From positions 372,001 through 436,000 of the forward strand of contig NZ_FOEJ01000003.1 in assembly GCF_900110705.1 (NCBI RefSeq): a stretch of 64,000 nt of DNA, given 5' to 3'. Under the pieces are notes generated by a model. The model did not search any database, had not been told where the DNA came from, and saw only the letters and a list, made by a program, of their open reading frames with translations. Below, one piece after another: positions 8,635-17,719 of this stretch (its first letter is position 1; each line of letters starts with the position of its first letter). The position numbers and the translations under genes are program-made. This DNA is from Loktanella sp. DSM 29012. GTDB lineage: Bacteria > Pseudomonadota > Alphaproteobacteria > Rhodobacterales > Rhodobacteraceae.

Positions 8635-8665
8635 TAGGACGTTTGGTTCAAAAAGACACGTCCTA
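8635..8665. promoter_or_regulatory. 8-bp inverted repeat in the SDR/Hint divergent promoter region
   Basis: TAGGACGT (8635-8642) and ACGTCCTA (8658-8665) are exact reverse complements separated by 15 bases, in the 157-base gap between divergently read genes. It could be a regulator site with half-sites about two helical turns apart, or a hairpin in the leader of the Hint gene. No known motif was matched. Confidence 0.4.
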
Positions 8666-8731
8666 GTCTGTGCGGTTGGCGTTGCACTTGGCGTCAATCG
8701 CGTTAGTTTCTGTCGGGGCAACGGGTAGGCG

Positions 8732-9733
8732 ATGACAGGTCTTCGAAAACAGGTGCAAAGCGTTTCAGTCTGGCACGCGGATCATTTCCGCGTGACGGAT
8801 GGCGTGGCCGATGGCGATGCCATCAGTTTCGCCGACGAGTTGGTCCTAGATGACAGCTATGAATTGTCGTCCAAGGCCCATCCGAAGTCCCTTGCGCTGG
8901 AACTGCCCGAGGCCGGTGAGGCATTCCGCGTGGCGACGGGATCTGATGTGGGGCTGACCGGCAGCGATGTCTATCTGGATTGCTGCATCACGCTGATGGG
9001 TCAGGACAGCCGCACCTATGAGGCGCTGGTTCTGGTCGAGGTGGTATCGGGCGGCGTCGAGGCGGTGTACCTGCTTCCGTTGGCAAACCTCGTTCCCGCG
9101 ACACCCTACCGGCTGGTGGGTGTCGACCGCCAGATCGCGACCACCCGCTTTGCCGAGGTCGCCAGCGTGTCGTTCACCCGCGGTACCAAGATCACCTTGG
9201 CATCCGGCGCGCAGCGACCGATCGAGGATATTCGCGTGGGCGACCGGGTGCTGACCCGCGACGATGGTCCGCAGGCGGTCCGCTGGATCGGCCAGACCAC
9301 CCTGCGCGCGGTGGGCGAATTCGCGCCCGTCGTTATCAAGGCCGGTGCGTTGCACAACAACGACGACCTCGTGCTCAGCCCCGATCACCGCCTGTTCGTG
9401 TACCAAAGACAGGACCGTCTGGGGGCGGGTCGTCCAGAGGTATTGGTCAAGGTGCGGCACCTGATCAACGGCGATACCGTCTATCAGCAGGACGGCGGGT
9501 TCGTGGATTATTTCCAGCTGTTGTTCGATCAGCACCAGATCATCTATGCCGAAGGGATCGCCGCTGAATCCCTGCTGATCGATCCACGCACCCGCGCGGC
9601 CCTGCCCGACCATCTGGACAGTCCTGCGCGCGCAGGCCACAGCCACAGGCACCACATGGACTACGAGGTGCGCGAAAACCTGTTGGCACAGCCGGATGCG
9701 GTCGAAATGCTGCGCAAGGCATCGATGAGCTGA
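8732..9733 (+). CDS. Hint (Hedgehog/intein) domain protein
   Basis: A 333-residue protein of a group common in Rhodobacteraceae. An unassigned N-terminal beta-rich region (1-145) precedes a Hint domain: SFTRGTKITLASGAQRPIED at 147-166, DRVLTRDDG, and the conserved LSPDHRLFV with H219. Hint domains cleave or rearrange their own backbone at a first-position cysteine; here that position is serine (S147), so self-cleavage, if any, would proceed through an ester. No signal peptide is visible, as in related proteins thought to leave by type I secretion. It converges with the lipoprotein gene six bases away. Confidence 0.8.
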   Translation: MTGLRKQVQSVSVWHADHFRVTDGVADGDAISFADELVLDDSYELSSKAHPKSLALELPEAGEAFRVATGSDVGLTGSDVYLDCCITLMGQDSRTYEALVLVEVVSGGVEAVYLLPLANLVPATPYRLVGVDRQIATTRFAEVASVSFTRGTKITLASGAQRPIEDIRVGDRVLTRDDGPQAVRWIGQTTLRAVGEFAPVVIKAGALHNNDDLVLSPDHRLFVYQRQDRLGAGRPEVLVKVRHLINGDTVYQQDGGFVDYFQLLFDQHQIIYAEGIAAESLLIDPRTRAALPDHLDSPARAGHSHRHHMDYEVRENLLAQPDAVEMLRKASMS

Positions 9734-9739
9734 GCTGCG

Positions 9740-10327
9740 CTATTCCTGTTCCTTGACCGCGGCGAATGATCCGTCGAACACGTCCTGACCATCGGGACCG
9801 CGCACATCACCGAACAGCAGGCCGCTGACGCCCTCGCGGTCGCGCCCCTTGAACTCGCCCTCGATCTCGGCGTCGATCCGGTAGCTGTCAGCGCCGCGTT
9901 TCAATGTGCCGTCCACATCGCCGGTAAAGGTGTAGTTTTCATCCGGATCGGTGTCGCGGAACAGGTCGCCATCCGAAATGGTCAACGTGCCGGACAACCG
10001 GTCGCCCGCACCGGTCTGAAATCCCGTCGCACTGCCTGCAACCTCGTCGCGGGCCGCACCGAAATTCACGTCCATGCGCAGATCGCCCAGGTATTCGACA
10101 CGCGCACCGCCTGCCCCGGTCGGCAACCCTGCCCGCATGAACCCGGTATAATTGGCGCGTCCTGTGACAGGCAGCGTTCCGGGGTCGGACACATCCTGTT
10201 CGGCAAGACGGCTTTCCAACCGGTCGGCCACGGCAAAGCGGTCAGGTCCGGCGTCGTCATCGCTGCCGCCCCCACCGCCACAGGCGACAAGAATGATGAA
10301 GGGGATCAGGCTGATGAAACGCGGCAT
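9740..10327 (-). CDS. Poly-glycine surface-lipoprotein-like protein 1
   Basis: A 195-residue lipoprotein: a short hydrophobic signal, lipobox LVAC (C16), then five glycines and an acidic stretch. The rest is beta-strand rich with repeated G-x-hydrophobic patterns (LSGTLTISDGDLF, FTGDVDGTLKRG). It shares order and motifs with the next two upstream genes: a GRA-x-Y/F-x-G start, a FGA-R/D strand, an S/T-G-L/V strand and a GDV/GSA-x-G strand. C plus poly-Gly after the lipobox is seen in neisserial surface lipoproteins (TbpB, fHbp); a TbpB-like barrel is a plausible fold but unproven. Confidence 0.65.
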   Translation of the reverse strand: MPRFISLIPFIILVACGGGGGSDDDAGPDRFAVADRLESRLAEQDVSDPGTLPVTGRANYTGFMRAGLPTGAGGARVEYLGDLRMDVNFGAARDEVAGSATGFQTGAGDRLSGTLTISDGDLFRDTDPDENYTFTGDVDGTLKRGADSYRIDAEIEGEFKGRDREGVSGLLFGDVRGPDGQDVFDGSFAAVKEQE

Positions 10328-10371
10328 GGGCAGGCCCTGTCAAAGAACCTGCCCAGCATCCCGCATCATCG

Positions 10372-10386
10372 TTAACAGCTGGTTAA
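10372..10386. promoter_or_regulatory. Exact TTAA-N7-TTAA site (CtrA-type box)
   Basis: TTAA at 10372-10375, seven bases, TTAA at 10383-10386. This is the full consensus of the alphaproteobacterial response regulator CtrA. It lies between two of the poly-Gly lipoprotein genes, about 45 bases before the start of the downstream one, in a sensible promoter position. A second hairpin, TGGGCAGG/CCTGCCCA (10327-10355), covers that gene's leader. Function is inferred only from the match. Confidence 0.45.
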
Positions 10387-10389
10387 GCG

Positions 10390-11028
10390 TTAACGCTCCA
10401 GCTGCGCATCAAGGTCGATTGCACCACGGACACCATCCACGTTGATGTCGCCCTGAATCTTGCCGCCCACGAATTCCACATCGCGGCCCTTGAACCCGCT
10501 TTCGCGCAGGCGGGCGTCCACCGCGATGCGCTCACCGCTGGCGCTGCGCAGATTGCCATCCACATCGCCAAAGATCGCGACCTGCTGGCTGTTCGACGTC
10601 CGGTTCAGAATACCGTTGTTGACCGTCAGCACGCCGTCGATCTCGGACCCGTCACGGGTGACGAAATTGCCCAGCGTGCCGCCCACGCGGTTCGCGCCGA
10701 AATCGACACCCAATTGCATCAGGCCGGCCACATCCGTGCTGCGTCCCGGCACGCTGAGCGCACCGCCAACAGCGCCGCTGTAGGTCGCCCGACCGGCGGT
10801 TGGCACCAGCGATTTGGGTGTGATGGACGCGGCGGCATAACCGTCGTTCACATCCTCGGCGACCTGCGCGATTTCAGCGAAATCCAGACGGTCGTTGACC
10901 TGCGGATCCAGGGCGCGTGCCGCAGCAGCACCGCCCGTGACGGCCCCGCCACCACCACCGCCCGAACAGGCAGCCAGTGCGGCAAGCGCGATTGCAACAA
11001 GAGCAGGACGAGACGATTGGATGTTCAT
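10390..11028 (-). CDS. Poly-glycine surface-lipoprotein-like protein 2
   Basis: A 212-residue lipoprotein with signal peptide and lipobox LAAC (C21) followed by SGGGGGG. The body repeats the motif order of its neighbours: GRATYSGAVGG, LQLGVDFGANRVGGTL after a short loop, IDGVLTVNNGIL, IFGDVDGNL, GFKGRD and a final strand. It is closest to protein 1 (FGDVDG, FKGRD and FTGDVDG, FKGRD match). Probably an outer-membrane lipoprotein; ligand unknown. It lies 62 bases upstream of gene 1 on the same strand. Confidence 0.65.
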   Translation of the reverse strand: MNIQSSRPALVAIALAALAACSGGGGGGAVTGGAAAARALDPQVNDRLDFAEIAQVAEDVNDGYAAASITPKSLVPTAGRATYSGAVGGALSVPGRSTDVAGLMQLGVDFGANRVGGTLGNFVTRDGSEIDGVLTVNNGILNRTSNSQQVAIFGDVDGNLRSASGERIAVDARLRESGFKGRDVEFVGGKIQGDINVDGVRGAIDLDAQLER

Positions 11029-11141
11029 GGCAGTGACCTTTCAGATGGACCATAGCCCTGACGAGGTGTCGGGGCCTTGGGTCACATCTGGATCAGGCGG
11101 TCAGGCAAGACAAAAACACCTGCCGGTTATCGCATAACAGC

Positions 11142-11831
11142 CTAGTCAGTGGCGATGAATGCGCCCTGCACGTTGCGCAAGCCATCACTGGTCTGGCCTG
11201 TGCCTTCGAGACGACCGGACAGGGCCGCACCGTCCGACAGAAAATCGCCGTTCAGGTCCAGCGTCACGTCACCGTTCAGACCAGAGCCAGAGATACGACC
11301 CGCGGCCGAGCCGGTCACGCTGACCTCTGATGTCAGATTGGCGGACCGGTTGATCTGCGCGTCGATATCCAGCGCGCCCTTGATCTCTTTTTGCGTCCTT
11401 GCATCGACAAAGTCGTCAAAAGACCCCGTGATCCGGTCCGCACCAAAGTCGATGGCCAGATCGACGCGGGACAGGTAATCGGGATTTGCGATCAGCGCCT
11501 CTTCGGACAGGGATTGCACTGCGCCCACGACATAGCCCGCAACACCGTCGAATGAAGCTTTGCCGCCACCGGGCAAATCACCCGGATCCGTGAACCGGTC
11601 GCTGTTCAACTGGTCCTCATAGGCCGCAAAGAGTGTCGCACCCTCGTTGCGCAGCAGCGTGTAGGATTTCACCGCGGTCGCGGTCTTGGTCGTCTCGGCG
11701 GCCTTGGACGCTGTCGTGCTTGCGGCAGCACTGGCTGCGGCTGCCGCCTCGGTCGTGCCGCCACCACCACCACCACCGCAGGCCGTCACAAGGCAGATCG
11801 CAGACAGGGCAACACAACGAAACAGGGGCAT
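11142..11831 (-). CDS. Poly-glycine surface-lipoprotein-like protein 3
   Basis: A 229-residue lipoprotein. Signal peptide with lipobox VTAC (C18), seven glycines, then an Ala/Thr-rich linker of about 30 residues that is longer than in the other two. The beta-rich body has GKASFDGVAGYVVG, RVDLAIDFGADRITGSFDDF, IKGALDIDAQINRS and SVTGSAAGRISG, matching the strand order of proteins 1 and 2. It is the first gene of the tandem set in transcription order. A near-CtrA site (TTAA-N7-TGAA, 11883-11897) lies upstream. Confidence 0.65.
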   Translation of the reverse strand: MPLFRCVALSAICLVTACGGGGGGGTTEAAAAASAAASTTASKAAETTKTATAVKSYTLLRNEGATLFAAYEDQLNSDRFTDPGDLPGGGKASFDGVAGYVVGAVQSLSEEALIANPDYLSRVDLAIDFGADRITGSFDDFVDARTQKEIKGALDIDAQINRSANLTSEVSVTGSAAGRISGSGLNGDVTLDLNGDFLSDGAALSGRLEGTGQTSDGLRNVQGAFIATD

Positions 11832-11882
11832 TCGGATATCCTTTTGCGACGCAGGCCGCTGACAACAAGAGATTTACCCTGG

Positions 11883-11897
11883 TTAATGCGTGGTGAA
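11883..11897. promoter_or_regulatory. Near-consensus CtrA-type site (TTAA-N7-TGAA)
   Basis: TTAA at 11883-11886 and TGAA at 11894-11897, seven bases apart: one mismatch to TTAA-N7-TTAA. It lies 52 bases before the start of poly-Gly lipoprotein 3 and upstream of the divergent prfC. With one mismatch it could arise by chance; listed because a perfect site occurs at the paralogue. Confidence 0.25.
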
Positions 11898-11990
11898 TGC
11901 GGCGGCCTGATTGCACAAACGTGGCTATTTCACGAAGCGAGCACCCCGGCAGTCATTGCGCCCGCGCGGGCCGCGGGCTAAGGCGTATCC

Positions 11991-13589
11991 ATGTCAAATC
12001 GCCCCGACCTTCCCGCTGAAATCGCCCGCCGCCGGACCTTTGCGATCATCTCGCACCCGGACGCCGGCAAGACGACGCTGACCGAAAAATTCCTGCTGTA
12101 TGGTGGCGCCATCCAGATGGCCGGACAGGTCCGCGCCAAGGGCGAGGCACGCCGCACCCGGTCCGATTTCATGCAGATGGAAAAGGACCGCGGCATTTCC
12201 GTCAGCGCGTCGGCAATGTCGTTTGACTTTGAAAAATTCCGCTTCAATCTGGTCGACACGCCCGGTCACTCTGACTTTTCCGAAGATACCTATCGCACGC
12301 TGACGGCTGTCGACGCCGCCGTCATGGTCATCGACGGGGCCAAGGGTGTGGAATCCCAGACGCAAAAGCTGTTCGAGGTCTGCCGCCTGCGTGATTTGCC
12401 GATCCTGACGTTCTGTAACAAGATGGACCGCGAAAGCCGCGATACGTTCGAGATCATCGACGAGATTCAGGAAAACCTGGCCATCGACGTCACCCCGGCC
12501 TCTTGGCCGATCGGCGTGGGTCGCGAATTCATGGGATGTTACGATATCCTGCGCGACAAGCTGGAAATCATGGACCGCGCCGACCGAAACAAGGTCGCCG
12601 CCAGCATTTCGATCAACGGTCTGGACGATCCCAAATGGTCCGAACATGTCCCCGCCCATTTGCTGGAAAAATTCCGCGAAGAAATCGAAATGGCGATGGA
12701 GCTGTTGCCGAAACTCGACCCGGCCAGCGTGCTGAACGGCTCGATGACGCCGATCTGGTTCGGTTCCGCGATGAACTCTTTCGGGGTCAAGGAACTGATG
12801 GACGGCATCGGCACCTACGGGCCGGAACCGCAGATCCAGACCGCCCAGCCCCGCAACATCGCACCCGAGGAATCCAAGGTCGCAGGTTTCGTGTTCAAGG
12901 TGCAGGCCAACATGGACCCCAAACACCGTGACCGCGTCGCATTCGTGCGCATGGCCTCGGGCCATTTCACGCGCGGCATGAAACTGACCCACGTACGCAG
13001 CAAAAAACAGATGGCCGTGACCAACCCGGTCATGTTCCTCGCCGCCGACCGCGAATTGGCAGAAGAAGCATGGGCCGGCGACATCATCGGCATCCCGAAC
13101 CACGGACAGCTGCGCATCGGCGATACGCTGACCGAGGGCGAGGCGATCCGTGTCAGCGGCATCCCGTCCTTTGCGCCCGAATTGCTGCAAAACTGCCGCG
13201 CCGGCGACCCGATGAAGGCCAAGCACCTGGAAAAGGCGTTGATGCAATTCGCCGAGGAAGGTGCCGCCAAGGTGTTCAAGCCGACCTTTGGTTCCGGTTT
13301 CATCGTGGGCGTCGTGGGGGCGCTGCAATTCGAGGTGCTCGCCAGCCGGATCGAACTGGAATACGGCCTGCCCGTCCGGTTCGAGGGGTCGCAATTCACC
13401 TCGGCCCGCTGGGTCCACGGGACCAAGGACGCGATCGACAAATTTGCCGCCGCCAACAAACAGCACATCGCGCTGGACAACGACGGCGACACCGTGTTCC
13501 TGACGCGCCTGCAATGGGACATCGACCGGGTACAGCGCGACTATCCGGACGTGACCCTGTCCGCGACCAAGGAAATGATGGTCGGTTGA
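11991..13589 (+). CDS. prfC: Peptide chain release factor 3
   Basis: A 532-residue translational GTPase that recycles RF1/RF2 from the ribosome after termination. G1 is SHPDAGKTT, G2 region DRGISVSASAMSF, G3 VDTPGHSDFSEDTYR, G4 FCNKMDRE. Length and the C-terminal block (KPTFGSGFIVGVVGALQFEV) match RF3 and separate it from EF-G. It stands alone between opposite-strand lipoproteins and a lipoprotein gene, and ends in a strong hairpin terminator. Confidence 0.97.
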   Translation: MSNRPDLPAEIARRRTFAIISHPDAGKTTLTEKFLLYGGAIQMAGQVRAKGEARRTRSDFMQMEKDRGISVSASAMSFDFEKFRFNLVDTPGHSDFSEDTYRTLTAVDAAVMVIDGAKGVESQTQKLFEVCRLRDLPILTFCNKMDRESRDTFEIIDEIQENLAIDVTPASWPIGVGREFMGCYDILRDKLEIMDRADRNKVAASISINGLDDPKWSEHVPAHLLEKFREEIEMAMELLPKLDPASVLNGSMTPIWFGSAMNSFGVKELMDGIGTYGPEPQIQTAQPRNIAPEESKVAGFVFKVQANMDPKHRDRVAFVRMASGHFTRGMKLTHVRSKKQMAVTNPVMFLAADRELAEEAWAGDIIGIPNHGQLRIGDTLTEGEAIRVSGIPSFAPELLQNCRAGDPMKAKHLEKALMQFAEEGAAKVFKPTFGSGFIVGVVGALQFEVLASRIELEYGLPVRFEGSQFTSARWVHGTKDAIDKFAAANKQHIALDNDGDTVFLTRLQWDIDRVQRDYPDVTLSATKEMMVG

Positions 13590-13591
13590 TC

Positions 13592-13606
13592 CTAACGCTC
13601 GATTAA
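13592..13606. promoter_or_regulatory. Near-consensus CtrA-type site (CTAA-N7-TTAA)
   Basis: CTAA at 13592-13595 and TTAA at 13603-13606 with a seven-base spacer, one mismatch from TTAA-N7-TTAA. It lies just after the prfC stop and 24 bases before the lipoprotein start at 13630. Chance occurrence cannot be excluded. Confidence 0.25.
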
Positions 13607-13612
13607 CCTTTG

Positions 13613-13650
13613 CCGCGCAGCATAAGGCCATGCTGCGCGGTTTTCTGTTT
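13613..13650 (+). terminator. prfC intrinsic terminator overlapping the next gene's start codon
   Basis: CCGCGCAGCAT (13613-13623) and ATGCTGCGCGG (13630-13640) form a perfect 11-bp stem with a six-base loop, followed by TTTTCTGTTT at 13641-13650. This is a textbook intrinsic terminator for prfC. The 3' arm begins exactly at the ATG of the following lipoprotein gene and the T-tract encodes part of its signal peptide. Confidence 0.8.
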
Positions 13651-14151
13651 TTGCTGGCCCTGTCCGGCTGCACCTATACGCCCCATCCGGGTGCGCGATT
13701 TGGCGTGCCTGTCGGGGCGCAGGTCATCGCGCAGCAAGGATCGCAATCAGGGATACAGCGCTTCACCACGCAGGAACACGAAATCTACCGAGATGCGACC
13801 GGGATCATGACGGCGCGCCCCGTGATCCTGCAACGCGGCACGCTGCGGCAGTACGCCGTGCTGACCAATGTGCGCAGGCGCGCGCCGAACGCGCCGCGGC
13901 TGGTGCATGTTGCAACGCATGATCGCCTGCTGGACTACCGTAGGCATGATCGTATCTATTCCCACTGCATCGATGGCTGCCAACGCGCCGAAATCGGCGC
14001 GATTTACCTGTCAGAGGCTGACTTTCGCACGGCCGCACGCGATGGGCTCTATCTTCTGGCTGATGGCGCGCGACAGTCCTACGAGGGCACTGTCCCGGCA
14101 GAGGCATTTGCCCGCGTGCGCGCGGCGGCGGATGCGCCAGGGTCGCTGTAA
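13630..14151 (+). CDS. Hypothetical lipoprotein
   Basis: A 173-residue protein with signal peptide MLRGFLFLLALSGC (lipobox LSGC). No known domain was recognised. The body has a basic stretch (RLVHVATHDRLLDYRRHDR) and two cysteines in CIDGCQRAE, perhaps a disulfide or metal pair. The start codon is inside the 3' arm of the prfC terminator; no later ATG would keep the signal peptide, so this start is likely real. There is no obvious Shine-Dalgarno sequence because the stem occupies that region; translation may depend on stem opening. Confidence 0.65.
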   Translation: MLRGFLFLLALSGCTYTPHPGARFGVPVGAQVIAQQGSQSGIQRFTTQEHEIYRDATGIMTARPVILQRGTLRQYAVLTNVRRRAPNAPRLVHVATHDRLLDYRRHDRIYSHCIDGCQRAEIGAIYLSEADFRTAARDGLYLLADGARQSYEGTVPAEAFARVRAAADAPGSL

Positions 14152-14219
14152 CAGACCCGTGACATGGTGGTCCCCGCGATCGATACGGAACCCTGAGGCC
14201 TGCGGCGGGTTGTCGCAAC

Positions 14220-14813
14220 ATGACAAAACAGGAAAACGCCCCACTGCTGGATACGCTTGACGCTGTTCGCGAGCAGACTGGCGGCAACAGCGTCGCGCTT
14301 GGCCATGTGCTCGACCGGGTGCAGGAACGCGGCTACGGACCGCTGATCGCGCTTGTGTCCGCGTTCTGCATCCTGCCGACGGGCGCCATCCCGGGCGTGC
14401 CGGCCGTCGTGGGCATCATCTTGGTCCTGCAGGGCGTTCAGATGTTGGCCGGCAAGGATCGGCCATGGTTCCCCGATGTGATCGAGCGTTTTCAGTTGGA
14501 CTGCGCGACGTTGAAAAAATCCGTCGACAAGGCGCGCCCCTGGGCAGAGCGGCTGGAAGGCATCATAGGCCCGCGCCTTGATCCGTTGACAAACGGACCG
14601 ATTGCCACCCGTGCCATCGCGCTGTGCATCATCCTGTCAGGCTGTCTGATGGTGCCGCTGGGGTTCATTCCATTCGTGCCTGCTTTGCTTGGCTTGGCGA
14701 CGCTGCTGCTGGGTGTCGGTGTCACGGCCCGGGACGGCGTGCTGGTCGGTCTTGGCTATGCAGCAAGTCTGGCCGGGGTCTATACCGGGTGGGTGTCCCT
14801 GCCCGGAGGCTGA
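14220..14813 (+). CDS. ExoD-family exopolysaccharide synthesis protein
   Basis: A 197-residue inner-membrane protein of the ExoD family. After a soluble N-terminus it has hydrophobic segments with the family's proline-glycine turns: SAFCILPTGAIPGVPAVVGI and, later, LSGCLMVPLGFIPFVPALLG. ExoD affects exopolysaccharide production and alkaline tolerance in rhizobia, but its molecular activity is unknown. A single base separates its stop from the GTG start of the next gene, and GGAGG at its own 3' end serves that gene. Confidence 0.82.
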   Translation: MTKQENAPLLDTLDAVREQTGGNSVALGHVLDRVQERGYGPLIALVSAFCILPTGAIPGVPAVVGIILVLQGVQMLAGKDRPWFPDVIERFQLDCATLKKSVDKARPWAERLEGIIGPRLDPLTNGPIATRAIALCIILSGCLMVPLGFIPFVPALLGLATLLLGVGVTARDGVLVGLGYAASLAGVYTGWVSLPGG

Positions 14814-14814
14814 C

Positions 14815-15435
14815 GTGCCGCTGCAAAACCGCGTTCTACCGACCCAAGAGATCGTTGCAGACCCCGCGCGGGGCACACTGACCGGGAACCGCGGCATTCT
14901 GCATATCGCCGACGGCGTCATGGGCCGCGCCCGCTGGAAATCCAAGGCATGGATCTGCTGCACGCTTGACTGGCAGGGCCGCAGGCGTCAGCTGATGACC
15001 GGTCGCAAATGGACGGAACTGTTTTTACTGGACGAGGCCACGGCATTGGCTGCGGGCCATCGCCCATGTGCCTATTGCAGGCGGGCCGATTATAACCGCT
15101 ACCGCGATGCCTGGGCTACGGCTACGGGCGACAACCTGCGCGCCCCGCAGATGGATAACGCGTTGCACACTGCCCGCATCGATCCCGCGACACGGGGGCA
15201 GGCCCGCATGAACGGCGCGCTTGCATCACTGCCCGACGGCACAATGATCGTGACCGGTGGTCAGCCTCATCTGATCTGGCAGGACGCGCTCTGGCCCTAC
15301 ACGCCCGCAGGCTATCAGGCACCGCGCAGCAAAAAGGGGGCAGAGGTGATCATCCTGACCCCTGCCCCCCATCTGGAGATTCTGCGCGCCGGATATGCTC
15401 CGGCGCTGCATCACACACTTATGACACCAATTTAG
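14815..15435 (+). CDS. Conserved hypothetical protein with a CxxC motif
   Basis: A 206-residue cytosolic protein of unknown function. GTG start with GGAGGC just upstream. The N-terminus (LPTQEIVADPARGTLTGNRG) and the central block ELFLLDEATALAAGHRPC with CAYCRRAD look like a conserved alphaproteobacterial family I have no name for; H-x-P-C-x-x-C could bind a metal, as in HNH-like folds. It is translationally close to exoD, and its 3' end overlaps the 3' end of the convergent OsmC gene by 17 bases. Confidence 0.65.
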   Translation: MPLQNRVLPTQEIVADPARGTLTGNRGILHIADGVMGRARWKSKAWICCTLDWQGRRRQLMTGRKWTELFLLDEATALAAGHRPCAYCRRADYNRYRDAWATATGDNLRAPQMDNALHTARIDPATRGQARMNGALASLPDGTMIVTGGQPHLIWQDALWPYTPAGYQAPRSKKGAEVIILTPAPHLEILRAGYAPALHHTLMTPI

Positions 15436-15847
15436 CGTCCAAAGAGATCTCTGCCGTCAGCAGCTTGCTGATCGGGCAACCCGTCTCGGTTGCTTTGGCG
15501 ATTTCCATGAATTCCGCTTCGGAAATGTCGGGGATCGTCGCAGACACTTCGATATGCGCCTTGGTCACGGCAAAACCGCCGTCCTTTTGCTCGAGCGAAA
15601 TCGTCGATTTCGCGTCGATATTGTCAGCAGTGAAACCCTTTTCACCCAAACCCATCGACAGCGCCATCGCGAAACAGGCTGCGTGGGCCGCACCGACCAG
15701 CTCTTCGGGGTTGGTGCCCTTGCCACCCTCGAACCGGGCGGTAAACCCGTAGGGATGGTCGGTCAGCGCCGCCGTTTCCGTCGACACCTTGCCGATGCCG
15801 TCCTTGAGTGCGCCCTGCCAATTCGCGGTTCCATACTTCTTGATCAT
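15419..15847 (-). CDS. osmC: OsmC-family peroxiredoxin-like protein
   Basis: A 142-residue OsmC/Ohr-type protein, which reduces organic hydroperoxides with two redox cysteines. Both are present: one in GAAHAACFAMAL and one in TETGCPISK. Length equals the family. It resembles OsmC more than Ohr in the ADNIDAKSTISLEQ and ISEAEF segments. The start MIKKYGTANWQG is chosen because AAAGGA lies at good spacing; an ATG three codons earlier is possible. Monocistronic, convergent with the CxxC protein. Confidence 0.9.
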   Translation of the reverse strand: MIKKYGTANWQGALKDGIGKVSTETAALTDHPYGFTARFEGGKGTNPEELVGAAHAACFAMALSMGLGEKGFTADNIDAKSTISLEQKDGGFAVTKAHIEVSATIPDISEAEFMEIAKATETGCPISKLLTAEISLDAKLVS

Positions 15848-16027
15848 CGTGATCATCCTTTCATTAGGTTCACCAGATAACGCGCCGCAACCGCATGTGT
15901 TCCCCGAAAACCTTGACCCACACCGCACAAAGGCGTAACGCGACGCTATCAATACGCCCGACAATCCGGTCGGGCCTTGGCCGCGCAATACTGCGGCCCA
16001 ACTAGCCGCCGCAGCGAAAGGCCCTTG

Positions 16028-17632
<1,605 letters not shown>

Positions 17633-17719
17633 GCCGCGCCTGATTTCGCCGATGTGATCGCGCCACCCTCGACGAGCGCGGTCGCATCGGCCACCTTGGC
17701 CGAAAACCAAGGTGTTATC

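Noticed and set aside
11994-13673. 559-codon frame antisense to prfC
   Set aside because: Shadow of prfC, no known domain.
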